Assembly: GCA_965214975.1 (NCBI GenBank)
Contig: OZ244055.1
Span: 1,922,001-1,986,000, forward strand
DNA: 64,000 nt
Direction of reading: 5' to 3'
Source of the DNA: JAJEBT01 sp965214975
GTDB taxonomy: Bacteria; Pseudomonadota; Alphaproteobacteria; MPNO01; UBA830
The number at the start of each line of letters is the position of its first letter. Position 1 is the first letter of the stretch. The position numbers and the translations under genes are program-made. Positions 8,767 through 17,195 of this stretch are shown one piece after another. The notes under the pieces are model-generated. The model had not been told where the DNA came from. It did no database searches and saw nothing but the letters and a program-made list of their open reading frames with translations.

Positions 8767-9963
8767 GTGGCCGCGCCGCAGCCCGCGGAACGCACGCAGG
8801 TCGCGATCGTCGGCGGCGGCCCCTCGGGACTCCTTCTGTCGCACCTGCTTTCGCTGTCCGGCATCGACAGCATCGTGCTGGAGCGCAGAAGCCGCGCCCA
8901 CGTGCTTTCGCGCATTCGCGCCGGAGTGCTGGAAACCGGCTCGGTGGACCTTCTGAAGAGGGTGGGGATCGGCGACCGCCTCGAGCGCGAGGGCAAGCCC
9001 CATGACGGCACCTACATCGTGTGGGCCGGGGAGCGGCGGCTTCTCATCGACACGATGCGGTTCACGGGCAAGCCGATGGTCGCCTACGGCCAGACCGCGA
9101 TCACCGAGGATCTCTACGCCGCGCGCGACGGGGCCGGCGGCGCGATCGTCGACGAGGCGGAGGACGTGACGCCGACGGACGTCGCCACGGACAGGCCCAG
9201 CGTCACCTACCGCAAGGACGGCCGCGAACGGCGGGTGGACTGCGACTTCGTGGCCGGATGCGACGGATATCACGGCGTCTGCAGGAGCGCCATCCCGGCC
9301 GGCATCCGGACGGTCTACGAAATGGCCTACCCGTTCGGATGGCTCGGCATCATGTCGGAGACGCCGCCCCTGCCGGAGATCGTCTACGCGAACCACGAGC
9401 GGGGATTCGCGCTTGCCTCCATGCGCACCGAGCGCCTGAGCAGGTACTACGTGCAGTGCGACCTCGACGACAGCGTCGAGGACTGGCCGGACGACCGGTT
9501 CTGGGAGGAGCTCAAGGCCCGCTATCCGGCGGACATCGCCGACGCCATCGAGACCGGGCCGTCGATCGAGAAATCCGTGGCGCCGCTGCGCAGCTTCGTC
9601 TGCGAGCCGATGCGCCACGGCCGGCTCTTCCTCGCGGGCGACGCCGCCCACATCGTGCCGCCGACCGGGGCCAAGGGCCTCAACCTGGCGTTTTCGGACG
9701 TGTTCTACCTGTCGCGGGCCTTCGAGCGGCACTACGGCGGGAACGACGACCGCTATCTGGACAGCTATTCCGACATGGCCCTTCGCCGCATCTGGCACGC
9801 CGAGCGGCTGTCATGGTACCTGACCCGGCTTCTGCACCGGTTTCCGGGCGACAACCCGTTCGACCAGCGGATGCGCGAGGCCGAACTGGACTATCTCGCG
9901 GTTTCCGAGCACGCCCTCGGAGCGCTCGCGGAGCAGTACGCGGGCCTGCCGTTCGAAGCCTGA
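8767..9963 (+). CDS. pobA: 4-hydroxybenzoate 3-monooxygenase
   Basis: FAD-dependent aromatic hydroxylase of 398 residues that converts 4-hydroxybenzoate to protocatechuate with NAD(P)H and oxygen. Visible motifs: FAD-binding GGGPSG (about 17-22), RIRAGVLE typical of PobA, the DG motif FVAGCDGYHG, and GRLFLAGDAAHIVPPTGAKGLNLA near residues 287-310, which contacts FAD and substrate. Length matches the family (about 390-400). The start is GTG at 8767, 3 bases after the ligB stop, so it is translated as the last gene of the GST-ligA-ligB-pobA operon. No divergent pobR-type regulator is seen. Confidence 0.95.
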   Translation: MAAPQPAERTQVAIVGGGPSGLLLSHLLSLSGIDSIVLERRSRAHVLSRIRAGVLETGSVDLLKRVGIGDRLEREGKPHDGTYIVWAGERRLLIDTMRFTGKPMVAYGQTAITEDLYAARDGAGGAIVDEAEDVTPTDVATDRPSVTYRKDGRERRVDCDFVAGCDGYHGVCRSAIPAGIRTVYEMAYPFGWLGIMSETPPLPEIVYANHERGFALASMRTERLSRYYVQCDLDDSVEDWPDDRFWEELKARYPADIADAIETGPSIEKSVAPLRSFVCEPMRHGRLFLAGDAAHIVPPTGAKGLNLAFSDVFYLSRAFERHYGGNDDRYLDSYSDMALRRIWHAERLSWYLTRLLHRFPGDNPFDQRMREAELDYLAVSEHALGALAEQYAGLPFEA

Positions 9964-10387
9964 GGCAAACGACGCGTCCCCTGGCCCGCCGACGCCTGAC
10001 CAACGCGTTCCGCGCACGGCCGTCGGTGGCCGATCGCCCGCGCGACAGTTCCGCGATCCGCCGGTCGCTTCCGCATCCCTCGAACCCTGCCATGTCGCCC
10101 GCCCCTCGCCAGGGATCGGAAAACTGCGTTCGCCTCCCGACGGGCGGTCGCGAATCGCGCCCGCAACGGCCCGGTTCCCGAAAAATCGACTTCCCGACGC
10201 CGCTCGAGCGGCGAAGCGGGGCCCGACCGCCGAAGGCTCCGGTGGCGTTCGATCCGCGAAACTCCCCGGGCCGGGCTTCGGCGAGAGCCCCGAGCCGGAG
10301 TCTCGCGGAATGCGGAAAGATCACGATTTCCTTGTCTCCGCACCTGGCATCCCGTACCTCACGGTCACGATTCGAGGAGGGTGGACA
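9964..10387. other. Non-coding spacer between pobA and a transposase remnant
   Basis: 424 bases with no convincing gene. The last bases contain GAGGAGGGTGGACA just before the transposase ATG, a strong ribosome-binding site. I see no clear inverted repeat marking the left end of the transposon. The pobA terminator is also not evident. Confidence 0.5.
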
Positions 10388-11125
10388 ATGGCGCAGAGGG
10401 ATCCGGGGAAGACGCGTCGCAAGGGACTGACGCTCCTTCAGGTCGCGGATATGTTCGACGACGAGGCAAAGGCGGAGGCGTGGATTGCCGAGCGCCGTTG
10501 GCCGAACGGCCCGCACTGCCCCGACTGCGGTTCCTTCCACGTCCAGTCGGGCATCAAGCACAAGACGATGACGCACCGTTACCGGGACTGCGACGGTCGC
10601 CCGATGTTCACGCTGCGCAAGGGCACGGTCACGGAGGGATCGAAGTCCCCGTACCGTGCGTGGGCGATCGCGATCTGCCTCTACACGACCAACCTCAAAG
10701 GTGTCTCCAGCATGAAGCTGCACCGCGAGCTCGGCATCAGCCCGAAGGCGGCGCGGTTCATGCTGCAGCGGCTGCGCAAGGCCGCGAAGATGGATGCAGG
10801 ACTGTTCCCCGCCCGGTCAAGGCCGACGGGGCGCATGCGAGCGGCAAGCGCGCAAACATGCCGAACGCCAGGCGCCGGGAGCCGGCCGCCGCCGAAGCCG
10901 GGCGCGGCGCGGTCGGCAAGACGGCCGTCGTCGGCGTCAGGAATCGCGGGACGAAGGAGGTCCGGGCAAAGATCGTCCGGCACACCGGCAAGCCGACTTT
11001 CCGAGGCTTCGTCGACGGGCCGCCTCGTCGAGGGCACGGGAGGAAAACGCCTCACCAGACGAGAACCGGCGGCGCCCAACGGCCTGCCGAGCGGAACACG
11101 AGGAACATGAACGCGGTGTTGTCGT
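10388..11125 (+). pseudogene. Decayed IS1595-family transposase
   Basis: The first ~140 codons read as an IS1595-type transposase: LLQVADMFDDEAKAEAWIAERRWPNG, a zinc ribbon starting CPDCGS (second half CRDCDGR lacks a clean CxxC), MFTLRKGTV and WAIAICLYTTNLKGVSS. Near 10810 homology jumps to the next frame (VKADGAHASGKRANMPNARR, then GRGAVGKTAVVGVRNRGTKEVRAKIVRHTGKPT). It appears to jump again near 11040-11090 (DENRR...EHEEHERG). The first catalytic Asp is recognisable, but the rest of the DDE core and the C-terminus are missing. It is therefore an inactive remnant. Its last frame overlaps the start of the methyltransferase, and the middle frame is continuous with it. Confidence 0.75.
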
Positions 11126-11853
11126 CTCCGCAGGCTCGTCCGCACGCGGGGCCGAAAATCCCGGCTGCCGATGTGCTCCCTCCCGCTGATGTTCTCGACA
11201 CTCTCGCGTCCGCCACAAAGGTGGACGCAGTGATTCTCGACCCGTGGTACAACCGGGGGGTTGGCGGTTGCCGCGAGGACTACAACGAGTGGCTGGCGGC
11301 GGTGCTGGAAGCGTCGTGCCGGATATCCGATCATGTGTTCGTGTGGGGCTTCCCCGAAATTCTGGCCCACCAGATCGCGAGAATTCCGACCGGCTTCAAC
11401 CTGGCCGCCTGGCTGACGTGGTTCTACAAGAACTGCCCTTCCGTGATTCGCGGATGGCGCTCAGCACAGAACACGTGCCTTCACCTTGCCGCCGACTCAG
11501 CCACCGTCTATCCGCAGCACTTCCTGAACGAAGCTCAGAAGAAGCGATGGCGCTCTGGCAAGATGCGCTTTGTTCCCGGCCCGCCGTCGGTGCTGGAAGC
11601 ACCCCTCAACATCGGGTTCGTAGGGCGCGCCGAGCAGACCGGCCACCCGGCGCAGAAACCGCTTGCCGTCATAGAACCCCTGCTGCTCATGGCGACGAAG
11701 GAACACGACACCGTGCTGGATCCGATGTGCGGCTCCGGCACAACGGGAGAAGCCTGCCTGCGCCTGAACCGGAACGCGATCCTCTGCGACCACTCGGCCG
11801 AGTACCTTGCCGTCACGCGGGCCCGGTTGGACAGGTACGCCAACGGAGGATAG
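11107..11853 (+). CDS. Site-specific DNA methyltransferase, beta class (N4-cytosine or N6-adenine)
   Basis: Protein of 248 residues from ATG 11107. Motif IV appears as LDPWYNRG near residue 45, TGHPAQKPL precedes motif I, and motif I is DPMCGSGTTGEACL near residue 207. The order IV-before-I defines the beta class. HVFVWGFPEI, WFYKNCPSVIRGWRSAQ and GPPSVLEAPLNIGFVGR are shared with a set of Type II methyltransferases I recognise only as a family. A partial restriction-nuclease fragment follows directly, so this was the M gene of an RM pair that has lost its R gene. The start sits inside the transposase remnant, so the native N-terminus may have been altered, but all motifs are present. Confidence 0.82.
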   Translation: MNAVLSSPQARPHAGPKIPAADVLPPADVLDTLASATKVDAVILDPWYNRGVGGCREDYNEWLAAVLEASCRISDHVFVWGFPEILAHQIARIPTGFNLAAWLTWFYKNCPSVIRGWRSAQNTCLHLAADSATVYPQHFLNEAQKKRWRSGKMRFVPGPPSVLEAPLNIGFVGRAEQTGHPAQKPLAVIEPLLLMATKEHDTVLDPMCGSGTTGEACLRLNRNAILCDHSAEYLAVTRARLDRYANGG

Positions 11854-11854
11854 G

Positions 11855-12000
11855 AAGGCCGTCGTTCGCGGCCCTTGCCTCCAACGCTCCGTACGGGCGC
11901 GCATCGAGGTGTTCCTCCTGGACAACCTCGGCAAGATCGTCACGCGAGAGCAACCGCTTGAGGTGGCCACCGACCCCAAGACGGGGCTGCCGCACCGGGT
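11855..12000 (+). pseudogene. N-terminal fragment of a restriction-endonuclease-like protein
   Basis: In frame 2 directly after the methyltransferase, about 45 codons read RSVRARIEVFLLDNLGKIV, then TREQ and LEVATDPKTG. This is a winged-helix-like start (VRxxIExFLLxNxGKxVTREQ) that I associate with the N-terminal part of HNH-type nucleases encoded beside such methyltransferases. The similarity stops at about 12000, where the convergent SDR gene ends, and no nuclease core follows. I call it the truncated remains of the partner restriction enzyme. The assignment rests on position and this short match. Confidence 0.5.
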
Positions 12001-12765
12001 TCAGCTGAAGCAGTCGCCCCCGTTCACGGCGACGTACTGCCCGGTCATGAAATCGCTGTCCGGCGACGCCAGGAAAATCATCGCCCCGGTCAGATCGTCC
12101 GGCACCTGCTCGCGCTTCAGCGAGCGCGACGCGACGACCAGCTCCTTGTGGCGGTCCTCCTCGCGGCCCCAGGCCAGAACCGATTCGCTCATGGTCAGGC
12201 CGGGCGCCAGCGTGTTGACGCAGACGTTGTCGTCGCCGAGCTCCCGCGCCAGCACCCTCGTCAGCGCAAACACCGCGCCCTTCGAGGTGACGTAATGGGA
12301 CATGTCGGGAATGGCCTTGAGAATCGTGTCGGAACCGATGTTGACGATCTTGCCGTACTTGCGGCGGCGGAAGTCGCGCACCGCGGCGCGGCACATCAGC
12401 AGCATCCCCCGCACGTTGACCGCCTGCACGCGGTCCCACAGCTCCATGTCGATCTCGTCGAAGGGCTGCGGCTTCAGGGCGCCGAACACGGCGGCGTTGT
12501 TGACCAGGATGTCCAGCCGGCCGAATTTCCCGACGACGGCGTCGACGAGCCCGAGCGTCGCCGCCTCGTCGCTGACGTCGCACTGGAACGCGGCGACCCC
12601 GGCGCCCGGCACGGCGCCCGACACGGCCTCCGCGACCGCGGATCCGTCCAGCACGTCGACGACCGCGACGTTGGCGCCCTCCTCCGCAAGCGCCCGCGCG
12701 TAGGCCGCGCCGATCCCCTGCGCGGCGCCGGTGACGATCGCCGTCTTCCCTTCGAGTCTTCCCAT
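12001..12765 (-). CDS. SDR-family NAD(P)-dependent oxidoreductase (paralogue)
   Basis: A 254-residue short-chain dehydrogenase with TGAAQGIG at 12-19, NNAA at 89-92, and catalytic Ser145, Tyr158 and Lys162 at exactly the same positions as the SDR at 2123-2887. The shared start MGRL(D/E)G, the same length and the common NTLAPGL and SLKR segments show a duplication. The ATG at 12765 has a GGGAGAGAAG purine-rich stretch upstream. It is divergent from the thiolase gene across about 250 bases. Thiolase and acyl-CoA ligase nearby suggest work on a hydroxyacyl-type or cyclic alcohol substrate, but this is inference. Confidence 0.9.
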   Translation of the reverse strand: MGRLEGKTAIVTGAAQGIGAAYARALAEEGANVAVVDVLDGSAVAEAVSGAVPGAGVAAFQCDVSDEAATLGLVDAVVGKFGRLDILVNNAAVFGALKPQPFDEIDMELWDRVQAVNVRGMLLMCRAAVRDFRRRKYGKIVNIGSDTILKAIPDMSHYVTSKGAVFALTRVLARELGDDNVCVNTLAPGLTMSESVLAWGREEDRHKELVVASRSLKREQVPDDLTGAMIFLASPDSDFMTGQYVAVNGGDCFS

Positions 12766-13013
12766 GGCGCTTCTCTCCCGTCCGACGTCCCGGAAATGCC
12801 ACGCGCCGCCGGGAAATGCAAAGTTCCGCCGCCTCCAACCGGCGGCAGGACCGGCCCGCGCATGCTCGCGAACCGCGCGCGGATGCGGACCGGGACCGCG
12901 GCCGGGACGCCGTGCCCGCGGCGCCCCGGCGGACCGGACCGGCGGACGGAAGGTCTTGACCGCCGTGCCGCCCGTGGCACACTCCGGCGCGCATCGAGGG
13001 AACGGAGATCTCC

Positions 13014-14180
13014 ATGACAGGCTGCATCGTGGGCTGGGCCCACAGCAAGTTCGGCAGGCACGAAGGCGTGGACGTCGAGACCCTGGTCACCGACGTCGCC
13101 GGCGGCGCGCTCGAGGATGCGGGCGTCGCGCCGGCCGACATCGACGAGATCTACCTCGGCCATTTCAACGGCGGCTTCGTCGAGCAGGATTTCCCCGCTT
13201 CCCTGGTTCTCCAGCTTCATCCGGATCTGCGCTTCAAGCCGGTGACGCGGGTCGAGAACGCCTGCGCGACCGGAAGCGCCGCGATCTTCCAGGGCCTGAA
13301 CGCCATCGCCGCCGGCAAGGCGCGCCTCGTGCTGTGCGTCGGCGTCGAGAAGATGACCGAGGTCGCGGGCGAGGCGGTGGGCGGGCTTCTCTCCAGGGCC
13401 TGCTACATCAGGGAGGAAGGCGGCGCGCACGGCTCCTTCGTCGACGTCTTCGCCCGGATCGCCGAGAGCTACTTCCAGAAGCACGGCGACCAGACCGACG
13501 CGCTCGCGCGCATCGCCGCCAAGAACCACGCGAACGGCGCGGTCAACCCGCTTGCCCATTTCCAGAAGGATCTCGGCTACGAGTTCTGCCGTCGGCCGTC
13601 CGACAAGAATCCCGTCATCTCCGGACCGCTCAAGCGCTCGGACTGCTCGCCGGTCACCGACGGCGCCGCGGCCGTCGTTCTCGCCGACGTCGGGACGGCC
13701 ATGGCGATGAACAAGGCCGTGCTGTTCCGCGCCGCGGCCCAGGTCAACGACTACCTGCCGATGTCGCGCCGCGACGTGACCCGGTTCGAGGGCCCGGCGA
13801 AGGCCTGGCGGGACGCCTACCGGCAGGCCGGCGTCACGGTCGACGACCTCGACGTCGCGGAGGTCCACGACTGCTTCACCATCGCCGAACTGCTGATCTA
13901 CGAGGCCATGGGACTCGCCGAGGAAGGCGGCGGCGCGGACGCGGTCGCCGAAGGCCGCGCCGAGAAGGGCGGCAGGCTGCCCGTCAACCCCTCCGGCGGC
14001 CTCAAGTCCAAGGGCCATCCGATCGGGGCGACCGGCGTTTCCATGCACGTCATGGCCGCGATGCAGACGCGCGGCGAGGCCGGGGCGCTCCAGATCCCGG
14101 ACGCCGGGCTCGCCGGAGTCTTCAACATGGGCGGTTCCGCGGTGGCGAACTACGCGTCCGTTCTCGAGGCCGTGCGCTGA
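13014..14180 (+). CDS. Thiolase family protein (acetyl-CoA acetyltransferase / SCP2-like)
   Basis: A 388-residue thiolase-fold protein. Nucleophilic Cys84 lies in the ENACATGSAA motif, a VHDCFT motif stands near residue 286, and GHPIGATG near 338 supplies the HP loop; NMGGSA near the C-terminus is the GGS/GGG turn. The EVHDCF motif and overall pattern fit SCP2-type degradative thiolases that cleave or form 3-ketoacyl-CoA, rather than the classical FadA/PhaA form. ATG 13014 is preceded by GGAACGGAG. The acyl-CoA ligase gene starts 17 bases after its stop, so the two form an operon likely handling activation and cleavage of an organic acid. Confidence 0.88.
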   Translation: MTGCIVGWAHSKFGRHEGVDVETLVTDVAGGALEDAGVAPADIDEIYLGHFNGGFVEQDFPASLVLQLHPDLRFKPVTRVENACATGSAAIFQGLNAIAAGKARLVLCVGVEKMTEVAGEAVGGLLSRACYIREEGGAHGSFVDVFARIAESYFQKHGDQTDALARIAAKNHANGAVNPLAHFQKDLGYEFCRRPSDKNPVISGPLKRSDCSPVTDGAAAVVLADVGTAMAMNKAVLFRAAAQVNDYLPMSRRDVTRFEGPAKAWRDAYRQAGVTVDDLDVAEVHDCFTIAELLIYEAMGLAEEGGGADAVAEGRAEKGGRLPVNPSGGLKSKGHPIGATGVSMHVMAAMQTRGEAGALQIPDAGLAGVFNMGGSAVANYASVLEAVR

Positions 14181-14197
14181 CCGGCGCCCGCGGGGAC

Positions 14198-15715
14198 GTG
14201 AACCTCGCGCACCTCCTGGTCCGGTCGGCGGAGCGCCGGCCCGACTCCCCCGCCCTTGCCCTCGGCGCGAACGTCGCCGCGACCTACCGCGAGCACGCCG
14301 AGCGCTCGGCGCGGCTGGCCGGGGCGCTTCGCGCCACGCTCGGCCTCGAGCGCGGCGACATCGTCGCGCTCGCCATGGCCAACAGCCCCGCCTGTTCGGA
14401 GATCCTGTTCGCCGCATGGCATGCGGGGTGCGTCGCGCTGCCGATGAACGCCCGGCTGCACCCGCGGGAGTTCGCATGGATCCTGAACGACGCCGGGGCG
14501 CGGGTCTGCTTCGTCGGCGACGAGCTGGCGGAGGGCTTCGCCGGGATCGCGGACGCCGTCCCGGCGCGCATCGTCCGCTGCGGCGCCGGCGTCCCGGACA
14601 GCCTCCTCGCGGCGCCGGCGCCGGCGGTCGAGGAGGTCCGGTCCGAAACGCTGGCGTGGCTGTTCTACACCTCGGGCACCACCGGCCGCCCCAAGGGCGC
14701 GATGCTGAGCCACGGCAACCTGCGCGCCATGAACGCGGCCTATTTCGCGAGCGTCGACGGCATCGAGCCGGAAGACTGCATCGTCCACGCGGCGCCGATG
14801 AGCCACGGCTCCGGCCTCTACCTGCTGCCGCATGTCGAACGCGGCGCCTGCCAGGTCGTTCCCGCCTCCCGCGGCTTCGACCCGCAGGAGTGCCTCGACC
14901 TGATCGCCCGCTGGCCCGGCGCCACGTTCTTTCTCGCGCCCACCATGCTGGTCCGGATGATCCGCGCCCCGGGCATCGCCGAAGCCGACCTCGAGAACCT
15001 CAAGACCGTCGTCTACGGCGGCGCTCCCATGTATCTCGAGGACGTTCTCCGCGCGCTCGACGTGCTCGGCCCCCGCCTCGTCCAGATCTACGGCCAGGGC
15101 GAGGCCCCGATGACCATCACGTCGCTGTCCCGGGAGCACCATGCCGACTCCCGCCACCCGCGTCACCGCGAGCGCCTGTCCTCGGTCGGCCGCGCCCAGG
15201 CCGGCGTCGAGGTGCGCGTCGTCGACGAACGGGGCGGCGACCTCGGCCCCGGAGAGGCGGGGGAGATCGCGGTGCGCGGGAACGTGGTCATGCAGGGGTA
15301 TTTCCGGAACGACGGCGCGACCGCCGAGACGCTGCGGGAGGGCTGGCTCCGCACCGGCGACATCGGCGCGCTCGACGAGGACGGCTTCCTCACCCTCATG
15401 GACCGTTCCAGGGACATGATCATCTCGGGCGGATCCAACGTCTATCCCCGCGAGGTCGAGGAGGTGCTGCTCCGCCACGACGGCGTGATCGAGGCCTCCG
15501 TCGTCGGCAGGCCCCACCGGGAATGGGGCGAGGAGGTCGTCGCGTTCGTCGTCGCCGGGCCCGGCGCCGCGGTGCGGGAAGCCGAGCTCGACCGGCTCTG
15601 CCTCGAGCACATCGCGCGCTTCAAGCGTCCGAGAGCCTACCGTTTCCTGAAGGAGCTGCCGAAGAACGACTACGGAAAGGTGCTGAAGACCGAACTGCGG
15701 GCCTCTCTCGCCTGA
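14198..15715 (+). CDS. AMP-dependent acyl-CoA synthetase/ligase
   Basis: An ANL-superfamily acid:CoA ligase of 505 residues. The phosphate-binding loop YTSGTTGRPKG lies near residues 156-166, YGQGEAP near 305, then LRTGDIGALDEDGFL and the hinge DRSRDMIISGGSNVYPREVE. The C-terminal YGKVLKTEL carries the adenylation lysine. It activates a carboxylic acid to its CoA thioester through an acyl-AMP; chain length cannot be told. I chose GTG 14198 because it starts the conserved NLAHLLVRSAERRPDSPAL segment; no ATG is available. It is paired with the upstream thiolase and probably supplies its pathway. Confidence 0.9.
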   Translation: MNLAHLLVRSAERRPDSPALALGANVAATYREHAERSARLAGALRATLGLERGDIVALAMANSPACSEILFAAWHAGCVALPMNARLHPREFAWILNDAGARVCFVGDELAEGFAGIADAVPARIVRCGAGVPDSLLAAPAPAVEEVRSETLAWLFYTSGTTGRPKGAMLSHGNLRAMNAAYFASVDGIEPEDCIVHAAPMSHGSGLYLLPHVERGACQVVPASRGFDPQECLDLIARWPGATFFLAPTMLVRMIRAPGIAEADLENLKTVVYGGAPMYLEDVLRALDVLGPRLVQIYGQGEAPMTITSLSREHHADSRHPRHRERLSSVGRAQAGVEVRVVDERGGDLGPGEAGEIAVRGNVVMQGYFRNDGATAETLREGWLRTGDIGALDEDGFLTLMDRSRDMIISGGSNVYPREVEEVLLRHDGVIEASVVGRPHREWGEEVVAFVVAGPGAAVREAELDRLCLEHIARFKRPRAYRFLKELPKNDYGKVLKTELRASLA

Positions 15716-15731
15716 GAGGCGGCGCTCAGGC
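15710..15731. terminator. Hairpin spanning convergent stop codons
   Basis: GCCTGAG, an 8-base loop, then CTCAGGC: a perfect 7-bp stem. The stem contains the TGA of the acyl-CoA ligase and the TCA (stop) of the convergent DUF924 gene. Its position suggests a bidirectional terminator. No T run is present. Confidence 0.45.
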
Positions 15732-16346
15732 CGCCGCTCCGCGCGCCTCGAGATCGGCGGCCTGGGCCGCGGTCATGCCCCATCGGGGTGGGTTCTCGAG
15801 GTACTTCTCCTCTTCCGGGGTGTTCGCGCGCCCGAGAACGGCGTTGCGGTGCGGGAACCGGCCGAACCGCCGGATGACGTCGCGATGCGCGACGGCGGAC
15901 TCGGTCGAGCGTTCGTCTCCCAGCGCGGAAAACAGCTCGACCGACCGGTCCTGATCGGCCGGATTCTCGCTGTGCTCGAACGGCAGGTAGGCGAAGACCC
16001 TGGGAAAACGGCCGTAGCCCCGGTCGTGGCCGCGCCTGAGCGCCAGGGCGGCGAGGCCGAGGGCCTTCTCGTCGCAGGCGTAGGCGCGCGGCGTGCCCCG
16101 GTGGAGATTGCGGGAGAACTGGTCGAGCACGACGATGAGCGCGAGACACTCGGCGGGATCCTCGCGGAAGGAGTCGAGCTCGCCCCGCGCCGCGCGCTCG
16201 TGCACCTCCGAGAAGTCCCGCGCCAGGGGGGCGTCGAATTCGGGCGTCGTCTTGAACCACTCCGGACGGCGCTCGATCCCGGCGCGGATGTCGGTGGTGC
16301 CGAACCAGAACTCCAGGACGCTCGCGGCGGTCGGATCCATGGACAT
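15726..16346 (-). CDS. DUF924 family protein
   Basis: About 206 residues matching the DUF924 family of small, mostly helical, TPR-like cytoplasmic proteins of unknown role. Visible family blocks are VLEFWFGTTD near the N-terminus, LALIVVLDQFSRNLHRGTPRAYACDEKAL in the middle, YLPFEHSE and the HRDVIRRFGRFPHRNAVLGR segment near the C-terminus. I placed the start at ATG 16346 (MSMDPT); the ATG six bases further in is equally possible, and a longer form upstream adds residues without family similarity. It is convergent with the acyl-CoA ligase. Confidence 0.88.
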   Translation of the reverse strand: MSMDPTAASVLEFWFGTTDIRAGIERRPEWFKTTPEFDAPLARDFSEVHERAARGELDSFREDPAECLALIVVLDQFSRNLHRGTPRAYACDEKALGLAALALRRGHDRGYGRFPRVFAYLPFEHSENPADQDRSVELFSALGDERSTESAVAHRDVIRRFGRFPHRNAVLGRANTPEEEKYLENPPRWGMTAAQAADLEARGAAA

Positions 16347-16530
16347 GCCCCGGAAAGTCGCTGCCGTGCGGGGAAGTTCCCGCGCCCGCCAAACTATCAG
16401 GCGCCGCAGGCCGTTCAACCCCGGCCGCGGCGCGCGGCCTCTCCTTTACCGCCCGCGCCCGATCTGGGACAATGCCCTCCGGCGACGGTCGCTCCGCCGC
16501 CGGGATTCCCGCCGCAATTCGGAGGAACGG

Positions 16531-17160
16531 ATGCTGGAACTCTATTTCTGGACGACGGACAACGGCTACAAGGCGCGGCAGATGGTCGAGGAGAGCGGGG
16601 TCGAGCACGTCATCCGGCCGGTCGACCTGACCAGACGCGAGCAGCACGATCCGGAGTTCATGAAGATCAGCCCGGCGCACAAGATCCCCGCGATCGTCGA
16701 TTCCGACGGGCCCGGCGGACAGCGGATCACGCTCTGCGAGTCCGGCGCCATCCTCAAGTACCTCGCGGAGAAGGCGGCACCCGCGCTCTATCCGGACGAT
16801 CCTCTCAAGCGGATCGCGGTCGACCAGTGGTTCATCTTCGGTTCGGCGACCTTCACCACCCTCGCCCAGCAGTACGGGCTGTTCTTCCTCCGCTTCGGCG
16901 AGGAGGTGCCGCCGGCGAAGAGGCACTACGAGGCCACGCTGCGGGATCTCCTCGGCGTGCTCGACCGCCGGCTCGGGGAGACCGAGCACCTCGCGGGGGA
17001 TTTCTCGATCGCCGACATCACCTGCTATCCCGACGTCCACATCCACGGCGTCGACGGAATCGGCCTCGACGGGTTCCCCAACGTGCGGCGGTGGCACGAC
17101 GCCATAGAGGCGCGCCCCGCGACCCGGCGCGCCTGGGGTCCGCACGAGGCGGCCGGCTGA
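16531..17160 (+). CDS. Glutathione S-transferase (YfcG/Ure2p-like)
   Basis: A 209-residue GST starting MLELYFWTTDNGYKARQMVEE, with DLTRREQHDPEFMKISPAHKIPAIVD and LCESGAILKYLAEK as the glutathione-binding parts, then a helical C-domain with GDFSIADITCYPDVH. The TTDNGYKARQM start and PxHKIPAI loop resemble the Nu-class enzymes YfcG/YghU, which often act as glutathione-dependent disulfide reductases. ATG 16531 follows GGAGGAACGG. The start is divergent from DUF924. The amidohydrolase gene begins 35 bases after its stop. Confidence 0.9.
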   Translation: MLELYFWTTDNGYKARQMVEESGVEHVIRPVDLTRREQHDPEFMKISPAHKIPAIVDSDGPGGQRITLCESGAILKYLAEKAAPALYPDDPLKRIAVDQWFIFGSATFTTLAQQYGLFFLRFGEEVPPAKRHYEATLRDLLGVLDRRLGETEHLAGDFSIADITCYPDVHIHGVDGIGLDGFPNVRRWHDAIEARPATRRAWGPHEAAG

Positions 17161-17195
17161 CCCCGGATCCCGCCTCCCCGCAGGGAACCGCCGAG

